A DNA stretch of 64,000 bases from an uncultured Eubacteriales bacterium (GTDB taxonomy: Bacteria; Bacillota; Clostridia; Oscillospirales; Acutalibacteraceae). Where the stretch lies: positions 21,045 through 85,044 of the forward strand of contig CATZCM010000003.1 of NCBI GenBank assembly GCA_958417225.1, in the 5' to 3' direction. Below are positions 1-8,801 of the stretch, piece after piece. The notes under the pieces were generated by a model. It was not told the DNA's origin. It did not search any database and saw nothing but the letters and a program-made list of their open reading frames with translations. Position 1 is the stretch's first letter. Every line of letters begins with the position of its first letter. The translations under genes were made by a program, and so were the position numbers.

Positions 1-133
1 ATATATATCTGTCTTTTTTCCCAACAATGTTATTAATTTTACTTATCATTTCACTTTTGTCCACAAAATATCTTTCACGCGTCATTCGTTCAAATTCGTT
101 GTCATTAAACAATCCATTCAAAATATGCCCCAT
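1..133 (-). CDS. Predicted AAA-ATPase (PF09820-like), N-terminal fragment
   Basis: Only the first 44 codons lie in the window; the gene continues past the left edge. The start ATG (131-133) follows a good ribosome site (GGAAAGGAAG, about 7 bases upstream). The translation contains a YFVDKSEMI motif followed by a lysine-rich stretch leading to DRYI. This matches the N-terminus of the predicted AAA-ATPases of the PF09820 type, in which a Y-V-D-K segment precedes the arginine-rich Walker A region and a PD-(D/E)XK-like nuclease domain sits at the C-terminus. The ATPase motifs themselves are outside the window, so the family call is an inference from the start only. Such genes are often multicopy accessory genes in Clostridia. 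Confidence 0.6.
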   Translation of the reverse strand, partial: MGHILNGLFNDNEFERMTRERYFVDKSEMISKINNIVGKKDRYI

Positions 134-748
134 AGTGCCACTTCCTTTCCTTAATACTACATTTATTATACCACATCATTTGTCCCACGGCAACATATAA
201 ATAATTTTTTGAATTTTCCCAGTTTTTCATAACCAAATAAAACCAACATAATCAAATAATAACATGTACATTGAATAGGGAAAATTTTGATCAGATGTCC
301 CTTAAACACACTTTAAAAGCACAGCAAGTAGACCATCAACTTTTATTCATTCCACATATTTGCTTAAAAAGCCTCTTAGCAACTACTTTTATCACTTTCC
401 ATCAATTAGTACCGCTACATCCAATAGTTATTGTTAGTAACGAACTCAACCTTTTAATAAAATTAAGTAACAGTTACCCTATTATTTTTCAGTACATAAG
501 GTAAACTTTAACACTTACAACTCTAAGATGTTTGTCTATACTTTTGAGATTTTATATCAAAGGCATCAATTCTTTCTAAACCTGCAAATCCTTCGGAATC
601 AAATTTTAACATATTTTTAAAGTGCTAAAAAAATTACTATGAAAACACCATTTTATAAACTAAAAATGATTATTTCACAGTAACTATTTTTTGAGTTCAC
701 ATTATTTCTCGTCGCTATAACTAAACAAACTTTTTTCAACTTACGAAC
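134..748. other. Gene-poor gap, 615 bp
   Basis: This AT-rich interval separates the left-edge ATPase from the flavodoxin gene. A 77-codon open frame at 271-504 on the plus strand has no ribosome site and a low-complexity, Ser/Leu/Ile-rich translation, so I do not accept it as a gene. I see no convincing terminator, RNA gene or repeat here. Confidence 0.5.
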
Positions 749-1231
749 TTATTCAATTTTCAATCCTTTCACCCAATTCATAAGATCCTCACTCTTAATA
801 TCATACCTAAACACTTTCCCCTTCAACAATTTTGCTCCTTTGCAACTCGGAGAAAGTTTTTCATTTGTTTTTCCCATGCCACTTCCGCCGGAGGTAGCAA
901 ATGGAACAATAACCTTCCCATTAAAATCGCAACTTTCCAAAAACGTATTAACAATGGTAGGCGCAACATACCACCATATTGGGAATCCAATAAACACTGT
1001 ATCATACTCACTAGCATTAGAAAGTGTTTGTGCAATTTCTGGACGAAACTGCAAATTTTCCATCTCAATTGAACTGCGGCTTTTTTTATTAGTCCAATCA
1101 AGATCCGCATCAGTATACAAAATCTTAGGTTTAATCTCAAATAAATCCGCATTTATGGTTTCTGCTAAACGTTTAGCGACGTTCTTCGTCACTCCAGTTG
1201 CTGAAAAATACGCTACAAGTTTCTTATTCAT
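749..1231 (-). CDS. Flavodoxin family protein
   Basis: A 160-residue flavodoxin-like protein, expected to bind FMN and carry electrons in the cytoplasm. The N-terminal strand and phosphate loop are visible (YFSATGVTKNVAKRLAE), the middle contains the FIGFPIWWYVAP segment typical of flavodoxins of the PF12682 type, and the ATSGGSGMG segment fits the second flavin-contacting loop. The frame is open further upstream, but the ATG at 1231 is preceded by GGAGGG at the right spacing and places the flavin-binding strand at the normal distance from the start. It sits upstream of, and in the same direction as nothing else close by; the Fe-alcohol dehydrogenase begins 1.3 kb away on the same strand. Specific partners are unknown. 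Confidence 0.85.
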   Translation of the reverse strand: MNKKLVAYFSATGVTKNVAKRLAETINADLFEIKPKILYTDADLDWTNKKSRSSIEMENLQFRPEIAQTLSNASEYDTVFIGFPIWWYVAPTIVNTFLESCDFNGKVIVPFATSGGSGMGKTNEKLSPSCKGAKLLKGKVFRYDIKSEDLMNWVKGLKIE

Positions 1232-1358
1232 ATATTTCCCTCCATCACTCACAAATTAACACATATTAAAAAAATATCTACTGTTATCCACATGGCACCA
1301 TGTAAAACCTTGTTACTTTTTCAAATTATGCGCCAATACATGATGACACAATATATTA

Positions 1359-2522
1359 TTAGTAAGCTTCCTGTAAAATAGTCAAAATTTCTTGTTTTGT
1401 CATTTTTTTGTATCCGCCACCAACTTCAGTCGAATTTGCAATCTTAGGAAGCATTTCTTCTGTAGCACCGATATCACGTAACCTAGTAGGAAGTTCCATC
1501 TTTTTTATAAATTCGTCAAGTTTTTCAATGCCCATAAGAGCTGCTTCATACTTGGGCATTGAATCAGTATCAACATCCCACATTTTTTTTGCAAAACGGG
1601 CAAACTTATCCCACCCAAACTTATATATATGCTTGTAATATGGAACAGACAAAACTGCAAGCCCCACTCCATGTGCGCAATTTGTATATGCACTAAGCTG
1701 ATGCTCAATCATATGAACTTGCCAATCCTGTCTCTTGGAAAGCCCCGTAATTTGATTAAGTGCCATAGTTGAGCACCACATGATATTACTTTTAATTTCA
1801 TAATTTCTAGGATTTCGCAAAGCAATTTCCGTACTGTGCCGTAATGATTGAAAAACACCTTCAATAATATAATCTGTTGTATTGTCATCAAATCCAGTAA
1901 AATATTGCTCCATCAGATGCGACATCGCATCAAAAATTCCGCTCACCATCTGAAGTTTCGGAACTCCAAAGGTATAATTTGGGTTAAGAATTGAAAATTT
2001 AGGGTTCACTTCAGGAGGGAAAACTCTACCACATTTTATCATTTCATCCTCATTGGTAATTACTGAACCACCGTTCATCTCTGAACCAGTTCCTGAAAGC
2101 GTCGGTATACATCCTACTGGAATAATCTCATTATCCACATCTTCTTTATTCACCCAGTAACGTTGCCACGGATCACCTTTACAATGTGCAGATACGGAAA
2201 TAGCTTTTGCACAATCAATCACCGAACCGCCACCCACTGCCAAAATAAGATCTATATTATTTTCTCTTGCAAATTTCGCACATTCCATCATTTGTTTGTA
2301 TGTTGGATTAGGTTTGATTCCAGATAGTTCAATAATATTTTTCCCCGAATTTTTAAGAACTTCCGACACTTGATCATATACAACAATTTTTTTTATCGAA
2401 CCTTCACCGTATAAAAAAAGAATATTGTCTCCATAATTCTTAAGTTCCTCCGACAAATGTGATAAAGCAGTTTTACCAAAATAAACTTTGGTAGGATTGT
2501 AATAATAAAAGTCTAAAATCAT
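1359..2522 (-). CDS. Iron-containing alcohol dehydrogenase (butanol dehydrogenase type)
   Basis: A full-length 387-residue Fe-ADH (PF00465 family) that probably reduces aldehydes to alcohols with NAD(P)H during fermentation. The NAD-binding signature GGGSVIDCAKA is near residue 96, TLSGTGSEMN follows, and the metal-binding region is seen as FDAMSHLMEQYF and, later, MIEHQLSAYTNCAHGVGLAV with the conserved histidines. Length and order match the BdhA/YqhD-like subgroup. The ATG at 2522 follows AAAGGGGAG about 8 bases upstream. It appears to be a single-gene unit; its substrate preference cannot be read from sequence. Confidence 0.93.
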   Translation of the reverse strand: MILDFYYYNPTKVYFGKTALSHLSEELKNYGDNILFLYGEGSIKKIVVYDQVSEVLKNSGKNIIELSGIKPNPTYKQMMECAKFARENNIDLILAVGGGSVIDCAKAISVSAHCKGDPWQRYWVNKEDVDNEIIPVGCIPTLSGTGSEMNGGSVITNEDEMIKCGRVFPPEVNPKFSILNPNYTFGVPKLQMVSGIFDAMSHLMEQYFTGFDDNTTDYIIEGVFQSLRHSTEIALRNPRNYEIKSNIMWCSTMALNQITGLSKRQDWQVHMIEHQLSAYTNCAHGVGLAVLSVPYYKHIYKFGWDKFARFAKKMWDVDTDSMPKYEAALMGIEKLDEFIKKMELPTRLRDIGATEEMLPKIANSTEVGGGYKKMTKQEILTILQEAY

Positions 2523-2721
2523 TCCAGTACACTCCCCTTTTGTTTAATATTTGAAGATAATCAATGTTATCAATCAAACCATACAATAAATTCATTTTTC
2601 AAAATAAATACTATATCTTAATTCATTTAGAAAATCCACCATATGCTAAAAAATATTTATTTAACACAAGTTACAAACACCATGTAGTTTTTCTCATCAA
2701 ATCAAATAAATACAAATTACA

Positions 2722-2757
2722 TAAAAAAGCCCAGCAAACACGTATAGTTTGCTAGGT
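2722..2757 (-). terminator. Rho-independent terminator after tRNA-Ser
   Basis: On the minus strand CCTAGCAAAC and GTTTGCTGGG form a stem with a short loop and are followed by CTTTTTTA, right after the tRNA 3' end. Confidence 0.85.
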
Positions 2758-2763
2758 TTCAAT

Positions 2764-2852
2764 TGGCGGAGAGGATGGGATTCGAACCCATGTGCGATTA
2801 CTCGCAAACTGATTTCGAGTCAGCCCCGTTATGACCTCTTCGATACCTCTCC
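2764..2852 (-). tRNA. tRNA-Ser (anticodon CGA)
   Basis: An 89-nt class II tRNA. The acceptor arms GGAGAGG and CCTCTCC pair perfectly, the CCA end is encoded, the T-arm shows GGTTCGAATCC, and the anticodon loop reads CTCGAAA, giving CGA, which reads UCG serine codons. The long variable arm (GCGAGTAATCGC region) is as expected for serine tRNA. It has its own sigma-A promoter about 130 bp upstream and a terminator directly downstream, so it is a single-gene transcription unit. Confidence 0.97.
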
Positions 2853-2979
2853 ATATACATTTCAGCCAGCAAATTTCATTACTTTTCCAAAACTCCAAAA
2901 GAGTCAAAAGCTATTAAACTTACTTTTTGAAAATCCGCATTCGTATAAACACAAATTTATCAGTTCACACGATAAATTG

Positions 2980-3008
2980 ATTATAGCACACAAAATTCAT
3001 TCTGTCAA
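2980..3008 (-). promoter_or_regulatory. Sigma-A promoter of tRNA-Ser
   Basis: On the minus strand a perfect TTGACA and a perfect TATAAT are separated by exactly 17 bp, about 120 bp upstream of the mature tRNA. Confidence 0.85.
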
Positions 3009-3020
3009 CATTTTTTTATA

Positions 3021-3047
3021 AAGGCGACACCAAAACGGCATCGCCTT
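3021..3047 (-). terminator. Hairpin downstream of gap
   Basis: An 11-bp stem (AAGGCGATGCC with GGTGTCGCCTT, two G-U pairs) starts 9 bases after the gap stop codon. The bases after the stem are A-rich rather than a U-run, so it may be a 3'-stabilising hairpin or an imperfect terminator. Confidence 0.6.
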
Positions 3048-3055
3048 AAAAAATC

Positions 3056-4075
3056 TTATTTATTGTCAACTTCAACCATATGCTTAATCAACATCAAAAT
3101 TTTATTGCTATAACCCCACTCATTGTCATACCAGGAAACAAGTTTTACAAAGTTTTCATTTAGCATAATACCTGCCTTAGCATCAAAAATAGAAGTTCTA
3201 GGATCAGTGACAAAATCAGAAGAAACTACTGCATCTTCAGTATAACCTAAAATTCCATCCATTTCATTTTCAGATGCTTCTCTCACGGCCTTGCAAATCT
3301 CATCATAAGTTGTGCTCTTTTCAAGGCGACATGTTAGGTCAACAACAGAAACATCTAAAGTTGGAACTCTAAATGACATACCTGTAAGTTTACCTTTCAA
3401 CTCAGGAATTACTAAAGCACAAGCTTTTGCAGCACCAGTTGAAGATGGGATAATATTTCCACTAGCTGCACGTCCGCCTCTCCAATCCTTTGCAGAAGGA
3501 CCATCTACAGTTTTTTGAGTTGCTGTAGTTGCGTGAACTGTCGTCATCAAACCTTCCACTATTCCAAACTTATCATTTATCACCTTAGCTAAAGGAGCTA
3601 AACAGTTTGTTGTACAAGAAGCATTTGACACAATGTTCATGTCTTTATTATACTTTTCAAGGTTTACCCCACAAACAAAGGTTGGTGTCTCAGAATCTTT
3701 TGCTGGAGCAGAAATAACTACTTTCTTAGCTCCTGCTTTCAAATGAGCTGATGCTTTTTCTGTTGTACAAAATACACCTGTAGACTCAACTACATAATCT
3801 GCACCACATTCTGCCCACGGAATCTGAGATGGATCCTTTTCTGAGTAAACTTTGATAGTTCTTCCGTTTACAACAATTTCCCCTTCTCCTGAAGAGATCT
3901 CTCCATCGAACTTACCATGTACTGAATCATACTTTACCATGTAAACCATGTAATCAGTACCAATAAAAGGATCATTAATCCCAACAATTTGAAATTCATC
4001 TGGTTGACTTACAGCCGCTCTGAACACTAATCTTCCTATACGCCCAAAACCATTAATACCAATTTTAATTGCCAT
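3056..4075 (-). CDS. gap: Glyceraldehyde-3-phosphate dehydrogenase, type I
   Basis: A 339-residue NAD-dependent glycolytic enzyme that oxidises and phosphorylates glyceraldehyde-3-phosphate. The Rossmann start IGINGFGRIGRLVFR, the active-site SNASCTTNCLAP with the catalytic cysteine, the SSTGAAKA substrate loop and the C-terminal WYDNEWGYSNK are all intact. Length is normal. The start ATG lies just downstream of TGGAGGTATT. Unlike many Firmicutes it is not followed by pgk/tpi; it appears monocistronic, with its own promoter upstream and a hairpin immediately downstream. Confidence 0.98.
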   Translation of the reverse strand: MAIKIGINGFGRIGRLVFRAAVSQPDEFQIVGINDPFIGTDYMVYMVKYDSVHGKFDGEISSGEGEIVVNGRTIKVYSEKDPSQIPWAECGADYVVESTGVFCTTEKASAHLKAGAKKVVISAPAKDSETPTFVCGVNLEKYNKDMNIVSNASCTTNCLAPLAKVINDKFGIVEGLMTTVHATTATQKTVDGPSAKDWRGGRAASGNIIPSSTGAAKACALVIPELKGKLTGMSFRVPTLDVSVVDLTCRLEKSTTYDEICKAVREASENEMDGILGYTEDAVVSSDFVTDPRTSIFDAKAGIMLNENFVKLVSWYDNEWGYSNKILMLIKHMVEVDNK

Positions 4076-4107
4076 AATAATACCTCCAATAAATCATTTA
4101 TATTGTT

Positions 4108-4136
4108 ATTTTACCAAAGTAGATACTTTTTTTCAA
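4108..4136 (-). promoter_or_regulatory. Sigma-A promoter of gap
   Basis: TTGAAA and TAAAAT separated by 17 bp on the minus strand, ending 32 bases before the gap start codon. Confidence 0.75.
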
Positions 4137-4348
4137 TGGTATAAATCACGTTGTTTTTAGTAAATTACAATTTTTTTTCATTAACTATTAACTAATTTGT
4201 AAAGTCTACTCATTTAATTCAATTCATCAAAAATATCAATCACATTCATAAAATCTTACAAAGTAAAAAAAATCACAATTGTCATAAATCATAGACAAGC
4301 CCAATATTATTTAGTATAGCAATAAAAAGTTTGAGAGGCGAAAATAAA

Positions 4349-5362
4349 ATGAAAAAAATAATATGTACAGCAATAGGTTTATTCATGTTCACTGGTCTCA
4401 TGCCACTACTAATATGCGGAAAACGTCCTACTATATCAATTCCAGTTAACACAGCATCCGTATCGTTACCACCCGCTGTAAACACACCACAACAAAGCAA
4501 ATCATCTGAAGCACCATCATTTAAGATTCTTGACACATCCACATCTCAGATTATATCCATTCCTGATCGAGAATTCATGTACGGAGCACTTCCTTACGAA
4601 GTTCCACCCACTTTTGAACCAGAAGCTTTAAAAGCACAGGCCATTGCTATATATACATACTTTAGCAGAGCCCGTAAAAAAGAACGTTGCAATTCCACTC
4701 AAGATCCTAACACTCCAGATTTTAAAGCTAATCTTTCAGCTGGAGAATTTTATCTTTCTAACGACCAACTTAAAAACAAGTTTGGCAGTTCATTTGATGA
4801 ACATTTTGCTAAAATAAAGTCCATAGTAGACAGTGTGTTTGGTGAAGAGATTGTTTTTGAAGATGAACCCATCCTCGCAATGTATCACGCAATATCAGGT
4901 GGATCAACTGAATGTTGTAAAGACGTTTTTGTAGAAGACATTCCATACTTAAAATCTGTACCAAGCCCTGGTGACATGGTAGCCCCTGGATACAAAAGTA
5001 CAAAAGAATTCACTGATGACGAGTTCAAAGCTATCGCATCAAGCGTAACTGAAACACCTCTACCTGACGACAAAGGACAATGGATATCAAATATTAAATC
5101 AACCCCTTCAGGACATATAATTTCATTAAACCTCGGCACAAATGAAATTAGTGGCAACCAAATAAGATCGTTATTTTCTCTTAGATCAGGTAAATTCGAT
5201 ATATCATTTCAAGATGGAAAAGTCATATTCACGGTGTATGGGTACGGACATTGCGTCGGAATGAGCCAATATGGTGCCCAATATATGGCATTGCAGGGCT
5301 CTACTTATAAAGAAATAATTTCATGGTACTACCCTGGCACTGAAATAAAACATCAAATTTAA
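4349..5362 (+). CDS. SpoIID-like protein (stage II sporulation protein D)
   Basis: A 337-residue secreted or membrane-anchored protein with a hydrophobic N-terminus (about residues 3-24) and a SpoIID domain (PF08486). SpoIID is a lytic transglycosylase that acts with SpoIIM and SpoIIP on septal peptidoglycan during engulfment. The family hallmarks are present: PEALKAQAIAIYTYF, the ISGGSTE region, and a C-terminal GYGHCVGMSQYGA followed by a WYYPGTEI ending. The frame opens at a TTG at 4331, but the ATG at 4349 has GAGAGG at proper spacing and starts the signal sequence. It converges with the ROK kinase gene. Whether this is the sporulation SpoIID or a paralogue of the LytB type cannot be settled, because spoIIR/spoIIP are not adjacent. 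Confidence 0.9.
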   Translation: MKKIICTAIGLFMFTGLMPLLICGKRPTISIPVNTASVSLPPAVNTPQQSKSSEAPSFKILDTSTSQIISIPDREFMYGALPYEVPPTFEPEALKAQAIAIYTYFSRARKKERCNSTQDPNTPDFKANLSAGEFYLSNDQLKNKFGSSFDEHFAKIKSIVDSVFGEEIVFEDEPILAMYHAISGGSTECCKDVFVEDIPYLKSVPSPGDMVAPGYKSTKEFTDDEFKAIASSVTETPLPDDKGQWISNIKSTPSGHIISLNLGTNEISGNQIRSLFSLRSGKFDISFQDGKVIFTVYGYGHCVGMSQYGAQYMALQGSTYKEIISWYYPGTEIKHQI

Positions 5363-5395
5363 TAATCCATATATGATTCACACTTATCACAAATC

Positions 5396-6355
5396 TTACA
5401 ATTTCACTCCTTGTAGTGCCGCACCTATAATTCCTGCGTCATTGCCAAGTTGCGCTTTAACTATGCTAGTTTTTTTTGATGAATGGGAATTGTAGGACTC
5501 ACGATAAACTATTTCACGGAGAGGATCAAGCAAGAAATCCCCCTCATTACTTAGTCCTCCACCAATACATAAAACTTCCGGTTGAATCATATTCACAAGA
5601 TTTGTTACACCACATGCAAGATCTGCAATATACGCATCAACTACTTGTTTTGCTACAAGGTCTTGCTGTTTCATCGCAGTAAATGCCGTTCTTCCACTCA
5701 CTTTCTCAATGTCACCATCTACCATATCCCACATTATTGTACTATCTCTATCAAACTTCGATAAAATTTCCTTTGTTGTTCTTACAAGCCCACGTGCAGA
5801 TGCATACGTCTCAAAACATCCTCGTCTTCCACAGGCACAACGTCTTCCATTTTTGTGTATCACCATATGTCCCGTCTCTCCTGCCATGTAGTTAAACCCA
5901 GTATAAATTTTCCCTCCTATTATGACACCAGTACCTATACCAGTCCCAATCGTTAAAGTGATTGACGTACTACTGTGTTGAGCCGCTCCTTGCATATATT
6001 CTCCTAGTGCCGCTAAATTAGCATCATTCCCAATAAATATCTTTTTTGAAAAAAATTTTGCCATTTCATTGCGCAGTTCAAAATTTTCTAAAAAAAGGTT
6101 AGGCGAATATTCGATAACCCCTGAATTTGTATTTACCGCACCTGGACATCCAAGCCCAATCGAATGCACATCCTTTAAATCAACATTTACACTTTTCAGA
6201 GAATTTTCTATAAGTCGTCTGATATCATCACAAATATCCCTCCCTGACCTTGGTACATTCGTTTTACATTTTGATTTAAAAATAATGTTTTTGTTATCAT
6301 CCAATACTCCAACTACTAAATTGGTCCCGCCTATATCCACACCAATATAATACAT
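5396..6355 (-). CDS. ROK family sugar kinase (glucokinase-like)
   Basis: A 319-residue ROK-family kinase, probably phosphorylating glucose or another hexose with ATP. The N-terminal ATP-binding DIGGTNLVVGV, the ETGHMVIHKNG substrate segment, the zinc-binding CACGRRGCFE (a His-Cys-Cys-Cys site) and the C-terminal GGGLSNEGD are all visible. There is no N-terminal helix-turn-helix, so it is a kinase rather than a ROK repressor. The ATG is preceded by GAGGTTG. It has its own near-consensus promoter and converges with the SpoIID-like gene. Confidence 0.93.
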   Translation of the reverse strand: MYYIGVDIGGTNLVVGVLDDNKNIIFKSKCKTNVPRSGRDICDDIRRLIENSLKSVNVDLKDVHSIGLGCPGAVNTNSGVIEYSPNLFLENFELRNEMAKFFSKKIFIGNDANLAALGEYMQGAAQHSSTSITLTIGTGIGTGVIIGGKIYTGFNYMAGETGHMVIHKNGRRCACGRRGCFETYASARGLVRTTKEILSKFDRDSTIMWDMVDGDIEKVSGRTAFTAMKQQDLVAKQVVDAYIADLACGVTNLVNMIQPEVLCIGGGLSNEGDFLLDPLREIVYRESYNSHSSKKTSIVKAQLGNDAGIIGAALQGVKL

Positions 6356-6437
6356 ACGACAACCTCATTTCATATCAGGAAAACTTTCTTAGAAATCATC
6401 CATTTAAAATATATTTAACAAAATTAAACTAATTTTT

Positions 6438-6466
6438 ATTTTAAATGTATTTAATTAAATTGTCAA
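6438..6466 (-). promoter_or_regulatory. Sigma-A promoter of ROK kinase gene
   Basis: TTGACA, 17 bp, TAAAAT on the minus strand, about 80 bases upstream of the kinase start. Confidence 0.8.
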
Positions 6467-6617
6467 TAAAAAAGTCATTAGTTTTAATTTAATTAAGCGA
6501 TTCAATAAAAATACATACAACCCCATAAATATAGCTAAACAAAAAAACGTACATTTTCTGGTTTGACGAGTGCTTTTTCTGCAAAACTACCAAGTATACA
6601 AAACATAAATTAATAAT

Positions 6618-6647
6618 GCTCCTCCCAACATATATAGTGGGAAGAGC
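6618..6647 (-). terminator. Hairpin after the collagen-like gene
   Basis: GCTCTTCCCAC and GTTGGGAGGAGC form a stem with a TATATAT-type loop 35 bases after the stop; the following tract is AT-rich without a pure U-run. Confidence 0.6.
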
Positions 6648-6681
6648 CCTAAAACAATTGCTATAAAACTAAAAAATATTT

Positions 6682-8057
6682 TTATGCCGTAGGGACAGAA
6701 TAAGTTACGTCAGTTTCACTCCACTGAACCCACACAGAAGTCCTTGCCCCACCATTAGATATAAAAGAATGAATTTCACACAAAGACCAGAGCTTTGTCT
6801 CAGGATTCTGTTGACGGATTTTCATACTATGTTCCTCCTGCGACAGACTATATACAAGACTGTCAAGAACTAATTCCTTCGACACAGTAGTGTTATCAAA
6901 AGTTTGCACTTCTATCGTCCCGGCACCATAAAGCGTCGTGCGACGCATATCAGTCAAAACAGGAACCGCCGTATTTTTCGGTGAAACACTTATCTTAACG
7001 GCTGTAGTAGAAATATTTTGATAAGTCAAAATTAAATTGTCAATTGGAATAGTCAGCACACTATTCGTTGCAGAAATATCTACATGATACTCCGTAAGTG
7101 GTGCTATAAGATTTGGAGTTGTTATGTCCTGAGTTGTAGTTTTAAAATTAAGTTTATAAATAAGGGGAGTGTTTTCGGTTACCGTCATCTGTGGTGTTTC
7201 ACCCGTTTCACCTTTTTCACCCTGAGGACCTACTTCACCTTTTTCGCCTTGCGGTCCTTGCTCTCCCTGTTCACCTTTTTCTCCCTGCTCTCCTTTTTCA
7301 CCTTGAGGACCTACTTCACCTTTTTCGCCTTGCGGTCCTTGCTCTCCCTGTTCACCTTTTTCACCTTGCTCTCCTTTTTCACCCTGTGGCCCTACTTCAC
7401 CTTTTTCTCCTTGCGGTCCTTGTTCTCCCTGTTCGCCTTTTTCACCTTGCTCTCCTTTTTCACCCTGTGGACCTGGATCTCCCTTTTCTCCTACTGCTCC
7501 TTAGGGTCCAGGTATTCCCTGCTCTCCCTGAGGTCCTGGACAACCAGCATCACCCTGAACTCCCTGAGGACCAATTTCTCCCTGAGCACCTTGTTCACCT
7601 ACAGGTCCCTGTTCACCAGCAGGTCCACGCTCACCCTGTTCCCCTCGTTCTCCTTTAGAACCAATCGGACCTCGTGGACCAGTATCTCCCTTTGGCCCAA
7701 CTGGACCTCTATCTCCCTTCGGACCAACTGGGCCAGGATTTCCCTGTATTCCCTGAATTCCCATAACTACTGGATCTCCTTTTGGACCTGTGTCTCCTCG
7801 CACGCCTTGTGGTCCTCTTGGCCCCGCTGGTCCAACCGCTCCCCGTGGCCAACTGCTCCCTGGCAGCCAGTTTCCCCTTTCATCCCACGAGGACCCATGG
7901 GACCCTGCTCTCCTCTTGGCCCTTGTTCCCCTCTTGGTCCTGTAGGACCTGTCGGACCAACTGGCCCTTGAATAGTTACGTAAGTACCACCTTCAGTTGA
8001 AGGACAACAACAGTTACAATTTCGGTTTGCATAATTATTTGAATTATAGCAATTCAT
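6682..8057 (-). pseudogene. Collagen-like Gly-X-Y repeat protein, broken
   Basis: One gene of about 458 codons is cut into pieces. The ATG at 8057, with AAGGAGATTGAG upstream, opens a Cys/Asn-rich start, followed by a long run of Gly-X-Y triplets (GPTGPTGPRGEQ type) and a non-collagen C-terminal domain of about 160 residues (7188 to 6682). Two lesions are visible. A one-base loss near 7847-7850 shifts the frame. A TAA at 7501-7503 sits exactly at a Y position of a GPx triplet, consistent with CAA changed to TAA, and the frame continues as Gly-X-Y on the other side. The architecture resembles BclA-like exosporium or surface filament proteins. Sequencing error or programmed variation cannot be excluded. 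Confidence 0.85.
7221..7465 (-). repeat. 81-bp tandem repeat in the collagen-like region
   Basis: About three copies of an 81-bp unit (27 residues, nine Gly-X-Y triplets rich in GEK, GEQ, GPQ, GEV). A marker TACTTCACC starts at 7231, 7312 and 7393, giving exact 81-bp spacing. Copy-number change would keep the frame. Confidence 0.9.
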
Positions 8058-8079
8058 CTCTCAATCTCCTTACAAAAGT

Positions 8080-8108
8080 ACTATAACCTTATTTTATGCA
8101 CTAAACAA
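8080..8108 (-). promoter_or_regulatory. Possible promoter of the collagen-like gene
   Basis: TTGTTT, 17 bp, TATAGT on the minus strand about 22 bases upstream of the start codon. If the gene is a spore-coat type gene, a mother-cell sigma factor could be used instead. Confidence 0.45.
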
Positions 8109-8801
8109 AAAAGTTGGGACACCTACTACATAGACAGCACTAAGGACGAATAGACCTATAACCTAAGATTATTATACTTGGCATCTCAGTGAGCACAGAT
8201 CTAACTTAGGTAGTAAATTGTCAAAGTTTTTCGCCACCTTTGTTATAACTCTGTACTACAGTTTCAACTTTAATTATTACCTCTGTTACTCAACAATAAC
8301 TTCTACTTATTTAGTAATACTTTCTACTTCTTTCAAATTTAGAACCAGTGCAGTTCGTTCCTAATTGAAAAGGTTAGACACTAAAAAAACGAATGTTTAA
8401 TTATGTAAGATAACTTGAATGAAATAATGGAGTAATGACCTAAAACGTCCACCCCATTATTCCAACTGGTGTCTATCAACGAAAGTTAAAGCGTCAAAAA
8501 ACTAGTGAGTTCGGCTGAGAATAATCATCCCTGAACAATACAAAAGTTGCAAAAATTCGGATAGTATCTCCTGTATACCGGAAATCTACAAAAACACTCA
8601 AAGTAAGAATGTAAATAATACTCTCTAACGAAATTGTAAATATACAAAACTAAACTTACGCTCTTATAGAAACCTAGTGTGGCAATAAAACATCGTAATT
8701 TTTTACTGACAGATACAAAAAAGACAAAAAACTTCAATCTTACATCTACCGATAACCTAATTAAATAATTTTAATACCTGCATTTTTGACGATTAGTATG
8801 T
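8109..8801. other. Long non-coding gap, about 690 bp
   Basis: No frame here has a ribosome site or a protein-like translation. A 70-codon frame on the minus strand at 8525-8737 is a chance frame rich in Phe/Tyr/Cys. It lies directly downstream of the helicase gene, whose last repeat looks short, so it may be the remains of the helicase tail or of a lost gene, but I recognise nothing in it. Confidence 0.5.

Noticed and set aside
271..504. 77-codon plus-strand frame near the left edge
   Set aside because: No ribosome site, biased low-complexity translation, no neighbour context; chance frame in AT-rich DNA.
7221..7465. Regular repeats considered as a CRISPR array
   Set aside because: Repeats are contiguous 81-bp coding units without unique spacers and no cas genes are present.
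7084..7971. Long plus-strand frame opposite the collagen-like gene
   Set aside because: It is the antisense shadow of Gly-X-Y codons, giving a Phe/Ser/Thr repeat; no start signals.
8525..8737. 70-codon minus-strand frame in the long gap
   Set aside because: No ribosome site or promoter; Phe/Tyr/Cys-rich translation without protein character.
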